64,000 bases of DNA from Pumilibacter muris (GTDB lineage: Bacteria > Bacillota > Clostridia > Christensenellales > Pumilibacteraceae), in NCBI RefSeq assembly GCF_943193045.1, contig NZ_CALPCN010000006.1, forward strand, positions 113,744-177,743, given 5' to 3'. Position numbers and translations under genes: made by a program. Positions 25,653 through 33,320 of this stretch are shown piece by piece. The notes under the pieces are model-generated. The model ran no database searches, was not told the origin of the DNA, and worked only from the letters and a program-made list of their open reading frames with translations. Positions within the stretch are counted from its first letter, which is position 1. Every line of letters starts with the position of its first letter.

Positions 25653-26594
25653 ATGAAAAAATTTGTTTGTGCTATTTTATGCGTTGCGGCGGTGGCGGCG
25701 TCGTGCGGGTTCGCGTATGCCGCGCCCGTTAAATGGGTTGATTTCAACGCGAGCGAATGGGCGCTTAGAGAGTGCCTCAAATACGAAAACGAGTTTTACG
25801 GCACCGATTGCGGCTATAATTTTTCGGACGCCGTAGCTTTTTTGGCTCATTCAAACGGCAACAGGTTTTCGGTTAGCAAAGACCGCAAAACTCTTGCTAA
25901 GCTTGTGCAAAGATTGCGCGACGGCGAAAAATTTGCCGACATAATGCCAAAAACGGATTACGCCGAATATTTGCGAACTTCTTACGGCGCCGTGCTCGCT
26001 CCGCTTGTGGGCGACTATTTAGACGAAAACACGGGAGAACGCAAACACGGGCTAAGATGCTGTTTTCCGCTTGCGGCGGGACATTGGTATAACCATTACG
26101 ACGATTTCGGGAACTCGCGCAGCTACGGATATAAGCGCAGGCATTTGGGGCACGACATTATGGGAAGCGTGGGAACTCCCATAGTTGCGGTTGAGGGCGG
26201 CACAGTTACCGAATGCGGCTGGAACAAATACGGCGGTTGGCGAATAGGCGTTCGCTCCGACGACACGCTTCGCTACTATTATTACGCGCACCTGAGAAAG
26301 GGCCGTCCTTTCGCTCAGGGCATGACTGTGGGCAAAAGGGTGGAATCGGGCGACGTTATAGGCTATTTGGGCGTTACGGGCTATTCTACGCGCGAGAACG
26401 TGAATTTAAAGTCTTGCAGCCCTCATTTGCATTTTGGCTTGCAGTTGATTTTTGCGCCCGAACAGGAAAAAGGACCTAAGGAAATATGGGTGGATTTATA
26501 CGCCTTAACGCGCTTTTTGGCGCAGTACCGCGTTAAGGCGGTGAAAGGCGAAAACGGGGAATACACTTCTACGGGGCGTAGGTTGTGGGTGTGA
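25653..26594 (+). CDS. Secreted M23-family peptidoglycan endopeptidase
   Basis: A 313-residue protein; the start at 25653 gives a typical signal peptide (KKFVCAILCVAAVAASCGFAYA) and is preferred to an upstream TTG. The C-terminal LytM/M23 domain has HLGHD (zinc ligands His 164 and Asp 168), GTPIVAVEGGTV, a YYYYAHLRKG segment and HLHF (His 258/260). It would cleave peptide cross-links in peptidoglycan outside the cell. The N-terminal 140 residues match no domain I recognise. It is transcribed divergently from the PHP gene. Confidence 0.87.
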   Translation: MKKFVCAILCVAAVAASCGFAYAAPVKWVDFNASEWALRECLKYENEFYGTDCGYNFSDAVAFLAHSNGNRFSVSKDRKTLAKLVQRLRDGEKFADIMPKTDYAEYLRTSYGAVLAPLVGDYLDENTGERKHGLRCCFPLAAGHWYNHYDDFGNSRSYGYKRRHLGHDIMGSVGTPIVAVEGGTVTECGWNKYGGWRIGVRSDDTLRYYYYAHLRKGRPFAQGMTVGKRVESGDVIGYLGVTGYSTRENVNLKSCSPHLHFGLQLIFAPEQEKGPKEIWVDLYALTRFLAQYRVKAVKGENGEYTSTGRRLWV

Positions 26595-26600
26595 ACGGAT

Positions 26601-26638
26601 AAAAAAAGGTCAAGCCTGTCTGCGGGATAGGCTTGACC
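26601..26638 (-). terminator. Terminator at the end of a three-hairpin 3' region
   Basis: On the minus strand AGGCTTGACC / GGTCAAGCCT hairpin arms are followed by TTTTTTT. Two more hairpins lie between this and the stop of the upstream gene (26639-26711): AGGGCT/AGCCCT and CCTAATAA/TTATTAGG. The stem also lies just downstream of the M23 gene on the other strand. Confidence 0.8.
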
Positions 26639-26711
26639 GGGAGAAATCAGGGCTGGGCAAGCCCTATCTATCTACACCCTAATAAGCTTTTAGGGCATTA
26701 TTAGGCAATAA

Positions 26712-27101
26712 TTATCCTTTTAAAGGGAAAGCAAGTTCTTTAAGAAGCATATTGAAATTGTCGGCTGCCATAGGATATTCGGTTTCTACGGTGCCGTCGC
26801 TTCTTTTCAATTCGGGAATAACATAGTTAAAATTCGGGTCGTAAAGATAGTTTAAGCCCGTATAGCAAACGTCGCCAAGATAAAGCGCGTGTACAAAATC
26901 AAGCTTTACAACTATATTCGGCACTTCTATAAACATAGGAGTGCGGTCGCCGAATTGTTCGTAATACAACGCGCGCAAAGAGCTTGGACCCTTTTTTAAA
27001 TTGGGAAGAACCATTTCGAAAGTTATGTTTTTAAAATTCGATTTAGGTTTGTTATTCTCTTTTTCTTCTTGCGCTTTGGTTTCTTCTTTTTTATCTTCCA
27101 T
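26712..27101 (-). CDS. Hypothetical protein with charged N-terminus
   Basis: A 129-residue protein beginning MEDKKEET, with a Lys/Glu-rich first 30 residues and then a folded-looking segment (NITFEMVLPNLKKGPSSLRAL, PNIVVKLDFVHALYLGD, GLNYLYDPNFNYVIPELKR). The ATG at 27101 follows AAAAGAG and is preferred over a TTG 24 bases upstream. No family is recognised. It is divergent from an XRE regulator gene, with two palindromic sites in the gap, so it is probably under that regulator's control. Codon use is more AT-rich than the surroundings, suggesting recent acquisition. Confidence 0.65.
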   Translation of the reverse strand: MEDKKEETKAQEEKENNKPKSNFKNITFEMVLPNLKKGPSSLRALYYEQFGDRTPMFIEVPNIVVKLDFVHALYLGDVCYTGLNYLYDPNFNYVIPELKRSDGTVETEYPMAADNFNMLLKELAFPLKG

Positions 27102-27118
27102 ATAAAACTCTTTTCTTG

Positions 27119-27152
27119 TAGTCAAAACGACTATTTGAAAGTCATTTTGACT
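27119..27152. promoter_or_regulatory. Two operator-like palindromes between divergent genes
   Basis: TAGTC-AAAAC-GACTA (27119-27133) and AGTC-ATTTT-GACT (27140-27152) share the GTC-N5-GAC architecture, with centres 20 bases apart (about two helical turns). They lie between the hypothetical gene and the first XRE gene, near where its -35 would be. Confidence 0.7.
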
Positions 27153-27175
27153 ATAAGCTATTATAATTATTTACA

Positions 27176-27448
27176 ATGAATAAATTGGTTGAGTTGCTTT
27201 CAAAAGAGAAGAGTAATCCGAAAAATATTTTCGGAAAGCTTTTTTGCGTGCGGCTCAAAGAATTGAGAGAAGAAAAAGATTTAACGCAAGCGCAAGTAGC
27301 TTTAAAAATGGGGATACCCGTTAGCACATTTGCAAATTGGGAACAAGGCAGAAGGGAGCCGAGTATATTCGATATTTATAACTTGCTTTGGGTTTTAGAA
27401 GTTGATGCTAACGAATTGTTTGGTATTAACAATGACATAATATTGTAG
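27176..27448 (+). CDS. XRE-family helix-turn-helix regulator 1
   Basis: A 90-residue protein with a Cro/C1-type helix-turn-helix: RLKELREEKDLTQAQVALKMGIPVSTFANWEQGRREPSIFDIYNLLWVLEVDANELF. It has little beyond the DNA-binding domain. TATAAT ends eight bases before the ATG and no ribosome-binding site is seen. GTC-N5-GAC palindromes lie just upstream and over its own stop codon, so autoregulation is likely. It is about half identical to the next gene product. Confidence 0.9.
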   Translation: MNKLVELLSKEKSNPKNIFGKLFCVRLKELREEKDLTQAQVALKMGIPVSTFANWEQGRREPSIFDIYNLLWVLEVDANELFGINNDIIL

Positions 27449-27490
27449 TCAAAATGACTATAATAACATTATATCGGTCAATTTGACCGA
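27446..27490. promoter_or_regulatory. Two operator-like palindromes between the XRE genes
   Basis: TAGTC-AAAAT-GACTA (27446-27460) begins on the stop codon of XRE gene 1. TCGGTC-AATTT-GACCGA (27474-27490) keeps the spacing but changes the half-site to CGGTC. Two slightly different half-sites beside two paralogous regulators suggest diverged binding specificities. Confidence 0.7.
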
Positions 27491-27529
27491 TGTCAAGTAT
27501 TTTTTAGTAATATTTATTATAATATTACT

Positions 27530-27775
27530 ATGAGAGAACGGCTAAGAGAACTTATAAAAGAAAAAGAGGCTTTTAAACAAGTCTTTTGTAAGCGGTTAGT
27601 CGAAATTCGTACAGAAAGAAAATTGTTGCAGAGGCAAATGGCTGAAAAACTTGGCGTAAATTTGAGCACATATTCAAATTGGGAGCAAGGTCGAAGAGCG
27701 CCTCATGTTAATGATATATACAATATGCTTTTAGTTCTTGAAATTGATGCTAATGATTTATTTGATTTAGAATAA
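27530..27775 (+). CDS. XRE-family helix-turn-helix regulator 2
   Basis: An 81-residue paralogue of the preceding regulator: RLVEIRTERKLLQRQMAEKLGVNLSTYSNWEQGRRAPHVNDIYNMLLVLEIDANDLFDLE. The recognition-helix region differs (VNLSTYSN versus IPVSTFAN). TATAAT (27518-27523) ends six bases before the ATG with no ribosome-binding site, which fits a leaderless mRNA. The TCGGTC/GACCGA palindrome lies 40 bases upstream. A terminator overlaps its stop codon. Confidence 0.9.
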   Translation: MRERLRELIKEKEAFKQVFCKRLVEIRTERKLLQRQMAEKLGVNLSTYSNWEQGRRAPHVNDIYNMLLVLEIDANDLFDLE

Positions 27776-27799
27776 AAACGCGTTTAAACGCGTTTTTTT
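27774..27799 (+). terminator. Rho-independent terminator
   Basis: AAAACGCGTTTAAACGCGTT is self-complementary (ACGCGTTTAAACGCGT) and is followed by TTTTT. It ends the XRE gene 2 transcript. Confidence 0.85.
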
Positions 27800-27881
27800 G
27801 TTATTGCTAATTAGTTTATTACCCCGTCGCCTGACAGCTCCTTGCAATGACATTTGCGGTTTGTCTAAAAAATTAGATAAG

Positions 27882-28031
27882 TTTATCGGGGTATAACCCG
27901 ATAAAGTTAGTAAAAATTGGAAGTTTATCGGAGTATAACCCGATAAAGTCGGTAAAAATGGGAAGTTTATCGGAGTATAACCCGATAAAGTAGGTAAAAA
28001 TGGGAAGTTTATCGGGGTATACCCCTATAAA
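27882..28031. repeat. Four 24-bp palindromes at exact 42-bp period
   Basis: Copies start at 27882, 27924, 27966 and 28008. Each has arms TTTATCGGG or TTTATCGGA and CCCGATAAA around a GTATA-type centre; the last has right arm CCCCTATAAA. The 18-base spacers (AGTNGGTAAAAATGGGAAG-like) are also conserved. The period equals four turns of B-DNA, so all sites face the same side of the helix. The array ends four bases before the -35 of the next gene's promoter. The rest of 27800-27881 shows nothing recognisable. Confidence 0.88.
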
Positions 28032-28034
28032 CTC

Positions 28035-28063
28035 TTGACTTTTTGGGAATAATATGGTAAACT
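28035..28063 (+). promoter_or_regulatory. Promoter of the AAA ATPase gene
   Basis: TTGACT (28035-28040), 17-base spacer, TAAACT (28058-28063) with TGG just before as extended -10. The palindromic array abuts it, the usual place for activator sites or a repressor wrapping DNA. Confidence 0.7.
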
Positions 28064-28091
28064 AATAAAACTTTAAGGAGTTGTGCCGTTT

Positions 28092-29309
28092 ATGATTCAG
28101 CGCCCGCATTATATTGAACAATTAAAAGTTTATATGGATAAACCGTTTGTTAAAATACTTGCGGGTATTCGTCGCGCGGGAAAGTCTACTGTTTTCGAAG
28201 AGTTTGCCGAATATCTGAAAGAGAGCGGAGTTAAGAGCTCGCATATAATTTCTATGCGGTTCGATTCCTACGAACACGGCACAATAGAGAACGGCGACGG
28301 CATGTATAACAATCTTCGTTCCAAAATGAAGGAGTCGGGCAAATATTATTTATTGCTCGACGAAGTGCAAGAGGTTGAAAATTGGGAAAAAGCCGTTAAC
28401 GCTTTAATGCAAGACTGCAACACCGACGTATACGTTACCGGCTCGAACTCTAAGCTTATGTCAAGCGAGTTGTCAACATATCTTACGGGCAGATACATTT
28501 CGATTCCCGTATACACGCTGTCGTTTAAAGAATATATAGAGTTCCGGAAAGACAGCGGCGATACTCGCGGCGAAAAAGAGTTGTTGCAAAGTTACATTAG
28601 GTTGGGCGGATTCCCCGCCGTGAGCGTGGGCAATTTTACTCAAAACGAAGTATACACCATAGTGCGCGACATTTATAATTCGGTGGTGTATAACGATATT
28701 GTTAAGCGCAACAACATTCGCAAAACCGATTTGTTCGAACGGATTGTTCGGTATGTTTTCGAAAACGTGGGAAAAACGTTTTCGGCGCAGTCTATTGCCA
28801 AATACATGAAGAGCGAGGGGCGCACAACAGACGTTGAAACGGTTTACAACTATATAGACATGCTGAAAAAAGCTTTCATAGTGTACCGAGCCAACCGTTA
28901 CGATATTCAGGGGAAAGAAGTTCTTAAAACGCAGGAAAAATATTTTGTTGCCGACCCCGCGCTTAAATATTCGGTTTTGGGTTTTAACGCTACGAGCGTT
29001 TCGGCAATGCTTGAAAACATAGTTTATTTTGAAATGCTAAGGCGCGGCTTCGAGGTGTATGTGGGGCACGCGGGCGGAAAAGAAATCGACTTTGTGGGCA
29101 TAGACAAAGATAAAAAAATGTATGTTCAGGTTTGCAGGCAAATTCCCGAATCGGAAAGCGGCAAAGATAGGGAAATAGGCAATTTGCAACGAATAAAAGA
29201 CAATCACCCCAAATACGTTGTTACGTTAGACGATTTTGCCGAAGGAAACGCCGACGGTATAAAGCTTGTTCATTTGTCGGATTTTTTACTTGGGGAATGG
29301 GACGTATAA
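28092..29309 (+). CDS. AAA-type ATPase with DUF4143-like C-terminal domain
   Basis: A 405-residue protein. Walker A GIRRAGKST is at residues 25-33 and Walker B LLLDEVQEVENWEKAV at about 86-101, then the sensor-like YVTGSNSKLMSSELSTYLTGR and SFKEYIEFR. The C-terminal part (LENIVYFEMLRRGFEVYVGHAGGKEIDFVG) is the DUF4143 domain, which resembles a PD-(D/E)xK nuclease core (EIDFV). The ATG at 28092 is preferred over a GTG at 28083 because AAGGAG is at correct spacing. These ATPases are widespread and poorly understood; defence or partner-binding roles have been suggested. The palindromic array and strong promoter indicate tight regulation. Confidence 0.88.
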   Translation: MIQRPHYIEQLKVYMDKPFVKILAGIRRAGKSTVFEEFAEYLKESGVKSSHIISMRFDSYEHGTIENGDGMYNNLRSKMKESGKYYLLLDEVQEVENWEKAVNALMQDCNTDVYVTGSNSKLMSSELSTYLTGRYISIPVYTLSFKEYIEFRKDSGDTRGEKELLQSYIRLGGFPAVSVGNFTQNEVYTIVRDIYNSVVYNDIVKRNNIRKTDLFERIVRYVFENVGKTFSAQSIAKYMKSEGRTTDVETVYNYIDMLKKAFIVYRANRYDIQGKEVLKTQEKYFVADPALKYSVLGFNATSVSAMLENIVYFEMLRRGFEVYVGHAGGKEIDFVGIDKDKKMYVQVCRQIPESESGKDREIGNLQRIKDNHPKYVVTLDDFAEGNADGIKLVHLSDFLLGEWDV

Positions 29310-29316
29310 AAAAAGC

Positions 29317-29347
29317 AAAGGCGAACTTAAAACGGTTTGCCTTTTTT
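29317..29347 (+). terminator. Rho-independent terminator
   Basis: AAGGCGAAC pairs with GTTTGCCTT (one G-T pair) around an eight-base loop, followed by TTTT. It ends the ATPase transcript. Confidence 0.75.
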
Positions 29348-29465
29348 ATTAAATCGCGTATTCGGCAAATTACACAAATAAACACTTTTTTCGGCATTTT
29401 TATACGAGTTACGGCATATATATTCAAGTACAATAAAGTCGAATACATGAAAGAGGTGGCTCGGC

Positions 29466-30659
29466 ATGAACTTCGAAAAAAAGCTTGTGATTCTCACGGG
29501 TAAGGTTGGCAGAGGAACGGTATTGTTGGAACGCAACGGAATGGGAACGTTCGTAACGGTGAACACTTTTTCGCTGCCCGATTTAACGGCGGGAGAATAC
29601 GCGCTCGGCGTGAAAACGGCGACGCAGGTTTTTCGCAGAGAAATAGGCTCGCTCGGCAGAATAAAATCGCGGTTCGCGCTTCCCGACGGCGAATATGATT
29701 CGGTGCACCTCGTGCTTTTCCGCACTTACGACGAAGAAGTTGTGCTTTACGGCACTTCGGCGGCAAGAAAGCTGTGGGAAGGCAACTTAATGGACGGTAT
29801 CAGGAGAGGCGGAGTTGAGAAGAAGATTGCGGATACGGGCAAGGCTTTGGCGGAGGCGCAGGAGTTTAAGTTTAGCGAGAAGAAGATAGAGGACTATTTT
29901 TTGGATATAGAGCCGTCCGCCGAGTATTACGACGGCGCTCTTGCCGAAGTGAATTATTTCGATTATTCGCCGCGCGTGCCGCTTTCGCAAACCGCGCAAA
30001 ATGCCGACTACTACGATAAGCCCGTTACGCCGAGCGAAATGCAAAGGCGCTACTTATCGTCAAGGTTCGGAGGCGCTCGCGCTTTTAGCGCGGAAGTTAA
30101 AAAAGAGTCCGCAACGGTTATGCCGTTCGCGGCTATCCGCTCCAACGAGAACGCCGGCGGGGCGGCGGAGTCGGCGGCGTTTACAACCGTTTCGGCGCTT
30201 GCGGAACAGCCCGCGTTCGAAAAAGAGGCGGACGTTAAGCGCGAAAAGTCGGAAAAAAAGGACGGCGGAGAAATAAAGATAAAGCGCGCGTCCGAATACA
30301 CGGTGGAGCAGGCTATTGCGGCGGTTAAAACCGACGCGGGTTTTTACGCCACCGTTAAAGAGCAACTTGACGAACTTTTTTCGAACGGAGAAAGATTTTC
30401 GCCGCTCGAAGAGGCTTTGCCGGGCACCCGTTGGGTTAAGGTAGACTACGACGGAAGCGGAAGATATTACACGGTAGGGCTTATAGGAGCCGCGCCCGAT
30501 TATATAGCCTACGGCGTTCCCGGCAGATACGGCGACGCGCCGCCCGCGCTCGAGGGGGCGGATTTCGTGCCCCTTAAAGCGGAGCTCCCTGCGGGCGACG
30601 GCTTTTGGGTGCTGTTTCAGTCCGCCGAAACGGGAAAGGAAATACCGCGCAATCCGTAA
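29466..30659 (+). CDS. Hypothetical cytoplasmic protein, 397 residues
   Basis: No signal peptide or membrane segment. Residues 1-150 look like a beta-rich domain (KLVILTGKVGRGTVLLERN, GRIKSRFALPDGEYDSVHLVLF), the middle (150-270) is low-complexity with Ala, Glu and Lys, and the last 110 residues form a second folded domain (ATVKEQLDELFSNGERFSPLEEALPGTRWVKVDYDGSGRYYTVGLIG). AAAGAGGTGG precedes the ATG. I do not recognise the family. It stands between an ATPase and a glycoside-hydrolase gene with its own spacing on both sides, so context gives little hint. Confidence 0.65.
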   Translation: MNFEKKLVILTGKVGRGTVLLERNGMGTFVTVNTFSLPDLTAGEYALGVKTATQVFRREIGSLGRIKSRFALPDGEYDSVHLVLFRTYDEEVVLYGTSAARKLWEGNLMDGIRRGGVEKKIADTGKALAEAQEFKFSEKKIEDYFLDIEPSAEYYDGALAEVNYFDYSPRVPLSQTAQNADYYDKPVTPSEMQRRYLSSRFGGARAFSAEVKKESATVMPFAAIRSNENAGGAAESAAFTTVSALAEQPAFEKEADVKREKSEKKDGGEIKIKRASEYTVEQAIAAVKTDAGFYATVKEQLDELFSNGERFSPLEEALPGTRWVKVDYDGSGRYYTVGLIGAAPDYIAYGVPGRYGDAPPALEGADFVPLKAELPAGDGFWVLFQSAETGKEIPRNP

Positions 30660-30713
30660 GCGGAAAAAGGGTTGCCGCCATTTTGCATAAATTCCCAAAT
30701 GTGCGCTAAATGC

Positions 30714-30742
30714 TTGCAAAAACGGGCGCATATTGATATAAT
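30714..30742 (+). promoter_or_regulatory. Promoter of the GH2-family gene
   Basis: TTGCAA (30714-30719), 17-base spacer, TATAAT (30737-30742). The leader is about 23 bases and ends in AAAGGGAAG before the ATG. Confidence 0.8.
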
Positions 30743-30771
30743 AAAGTATAAAAAGCTTAAAAGGGAAGATT

Positions 30772-33162
30772 ATGCGTATAGACATAAATAATAGCTGGAA
30801 GTACGTTGACGGTACTGTATGCGACGAAATCGGAATTCCCGCAGAGGCGGTAGACGTTGACTTGCCTTTGGATTTGTTGCGAAGAAAAAACAGAAATTAC
30901 AATACTGCGCTCGGAAAATACGGAAGCTATTACGACGCGGTTTCGGCAACGTTTTACCGCGTTTTGCCGCAGCTTAATAAAAACGAATGGATTATACTCG
31001 AAGCGGAAGGCGTTAATCAATTCGCCGACGTAAGCATAAACGGCGTTAAGGTGGCGCATTTCGAGGGCGAGGGCAAACACTTTGCCGACATTACAAAACA
31101 CTATCGCTACGGCGCGAAAAACATATTAAAGCTAAGTGTGTGGGCGCCGCAGATGGCGGGAAAATACGCGGGCGCGGGAATAGGCGGAGGCGTCAGAATT
31201 CATACTCACGCTTCGTCGGCGGCTTTGCGCGACGACGGCGTTTTCGTTACGTCCGTTTTGGAGAGCGGAAAGGCGCGCATATCCGTGCATGCCGAAATTT
31301 GCGATAAAAACGGAGAATATTCGGGGAACAAAAATCTTTCGCTCGAAGCTACCGTTTTTAACGCGCGCGGCAAAAAGACGGTGCGTAAAACGAGAAAAAT
31401 AAAATTAAAAAATTCTTGCGTAAATCTTTGCGAGCTCAATTTTAAGCTTTCGCGTTACTACACCTGGACGGTTGACGACCCGTATTTATACACCGTTAAA
31501 CTCGCTCTGCGCGACGGCGAAGAAAAGGTTCTCGACGAGAGCGAAACCGTTTTCGGCATAGTTGGCAGAGCGCTTACGCCGACGCGCGGGCTTGTGCTGT
31601 GCGGCAGAAGCGTTAAGCTTAAAGGCGCCGTAGTGGGGCACGACAACGGAATACTCGGTTTGGAGAGCACGCTCTCGGCGGAAGAATACAAACTGCAAAG
31701 AATAAAAGAAATAGGATATAACGCCGTTCGTTATGTCGGTTGCCCTACGGAAGCAGCGTTAAACGCTTTGGACAAGCTCGGGCTTATGGCGGAAGTGGAT
31801 TTGTTCAAGGTTTGGGGGCAGGGAGATTTTCCTTACGACGGGCACGCGAGATTCGACGCTAACGCCGCTTACGATTGCGAAAGGTTTGTGCGCCAACTTC
31901 GCAAGCACCCGTCGGTTGTGTTATACGGATTGTGCGACGACGCCGCCGAAACATACGGGCGCGGCGACGGAAGCGAAACGGCACAAATGCTTGCCAAAGA
32001 GGTGCGTTCGCTCGACCCTACGCGGTTTGTGGTTGTGAACGCCCGCGAGCGCGTGCCTTTGCGCGAAGAGCTCGAAGCGGCGGGTCTTAAATCTTCTAAG
32101 GTTACCGACTCTTCTGCCGCAGTTAGCATGGGGCGCGAAAAAGACTTGTTCGGGGGTTTAACGAAATCGTCGTTCGATTGCGCCGACGTTGCGGGCTACG
32201 CGTATCTTTATCCGCGCTATGCGTTCGACCGTGCCGACTATCCCGAAAGGCTTATTGTGGGTTGCGCGTCTTATCCGTCGCGCGCGTTCGACGCGTTTGA
32301 CGAGTGCGAAAAAAATCAAAACGTTATAGGCGAGTTCGTGTATTGCGCCGCAGACATGCTCGGCGAACCGCTCGGAAAGCCCGAGTACGAGGACGAGCAA
32401 ACAAAGTTGTTGCCACCTCACGCGTCGTATTGCGGCGACCTCGACCTTATATATTCGCGCAAGCCGTCGGCTTATTATCACGCCATAATACTCGGCGACA
32501 GAAGCCGGAGTTGCATAACTGTGAACAATCCCGAAGCGCGTCAAAAACTTACGCAATCGGGGTTGGCGGTTAAAGAAACTCACCCCGTTTGGAACTGGCC
32601 GCATAATTTGGGCAAAACTATGGAAGTGGAAGTTTATTCGGGCGGCGAGGTTGTTGCGCTTTACCGCGACGGCAGACTTATAGGGCGCAAGCTTGCGGGG
32701 CGCGTGAACAAGCATATAGCAACGTTTAAAACCGACTACTATCCGGGCACGCTCGAAGCCGTAAGCTATCATAAGGGGCGGGAGTGCAGCAGAGTTAAAC
32801 TCGAATCGGTTACGGCTCCGCGCGCGGTTAAACTTTCGGCGGCTAAAAAATCTTGCCGCGAGGGCGAATTGCTGTTTGTTGAAATTGCGGTAACGGATAA
32901 GGAAGGGCGGGTTGTTCCGTTCGCCTCGCGCGAAGTGGAAATATTCGTTACGGGCGCGGGCGAGCTAAAAGCGCTCGGTTCCGCCGACCCCGAAGCGCAG
33001 TCTAAAACCGATTGCAACGCTATTTGCCCCGTATACGAGGGGAAAGCGCTCGCAGTTATAAAGGCGAAGGGCGGCGACGACGGCAAAATAACCGTTAAAG
33101 CGGTAAGCGACGGATTGTTAAGCGGCAAAATAAGCCTTAGGGTGAAACCGCCTAAGCAATGA
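30772..33162 (+). CDS. Glycoside hydrolase family 2 protein with both catalytic acids apparently lost
   Basis: A 796-residue protein with GH2 order: N-terminal sugar-binding sandwich (about 1-175), immunoglobulin-like sandwich (175-280), TIM barrel (280-560), then a DUF4982-like and an Ig-like domain. The barrel is recognisable (RALTPTRGLVLCGRSVKLKG, IGYNAVRY, RQLRKHPSVVLYG). Where active members have GNE (acid/base), this one reads GLCDD at residues 386-390. Where the nucleophile Glu is expected (GTES), it reads GCAS at 497-500. It has no signal peptide, so it is cytoplasmic. It is either a non-catalytic sugar-binding protein or a strongly altered enzyme. It lies upstream of an active alpha-galactosidase gene. 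Confidence 0.82.
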   Translation: MRIDINNSWKYVDGTVCDEIGIPAEAVDVDLPLDLLRRKNRNYNTALGKYGSYYDAVSATFYRVLPQLNKNEWIILEAEGVNQFADVSINGVKVAHFEGEGKHFADITKHYRYGAKNILKLSVWAPQMAGKYAGAGIGGGVRIHTHASSAALRDDGVFVTSVLESGKARISVHAEICDKNGEYSGNKNLSLEATVFNARGKKTVRKTRKIKLKNSCVNLCELNFKLSRYYTWTVDDPYLYTVKLALRDGEEKVLDESETVFGIVGRALTPTRGLVLCGRSVKLKGAVVGHDNGILGLESTLSAEEYKLQRIKEIGYNAVRYVGCPTEAALNALDKLGLMAEVDLFKVWGQGDFPYDGHARFDANAAYDCERFVRQLRKHPSVVLYGLCDDAAETYGRGDGSETAQMLAKEVRSLDPTRFVVVNARERVPLREELEAAGLKSSKVTDSSAAVSMGREKDLFGGLTKSSFDCADVAGYAYLYPRYAFDRADYPERLIVGCASYPSRAFDAFDECEKNQNVIGEFVYCAADMLGEPLGKPEYEDEQTKLLPPHASYCGDLDLIYSRKPSAYYHAIILGDRSRSCITVNNPEARQKLTQSGLAVKETHPVWNWPHNLGKTMEVEVYSGGEVVALYRDGRLIGRKLAGRVNKHIATFKTDYYPGTLEAVSYHKGRECSRVKLESVTAPRAVKLSAAKKSCREGELLFVEIAVTDKEGRVVPFASREVEIFVTGAGELKALGSADPEAQSKTDCNAICPVYEGKALAVIKAKGGDDGKITVKAVSDGLLSGKISLRVKPPKQ

Positions 33163-33199
33163 AACGCGCCTGCGAATACGAGCAATCTTGTCTAAATAA

Positions 33200-33229
33200 T
33201 TGACTATACGGCAACAATTATAGTATAAT
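33200..33229 (+). promoter_or_regulatory. Promoter of the beta-propeller lipoprotein gene
   Basis: TTGACT (33200-33205), 18-base spacer, TATAAT (33224-33229). The leader of about 85 bases is GC-rich near 33250-33290 and may fold. Confidence 0.75.
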
Positions 33230-33320
33230 AAAAAAAGTACCCGCGAAAAAGCGCGCCGCGCCATATGTGCGGGGCGGCGGTAAACGAAATTTTTTTAACG
33301 CAAACGGAGTAAGTTCTGAA

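Noticed and set aside
27882..28031. CRISPR array
   Set aside because: Only four copies, the units are palindromes and the spacers are almost identical to one another, unlike CRISPR spacers; no cas genes are near.
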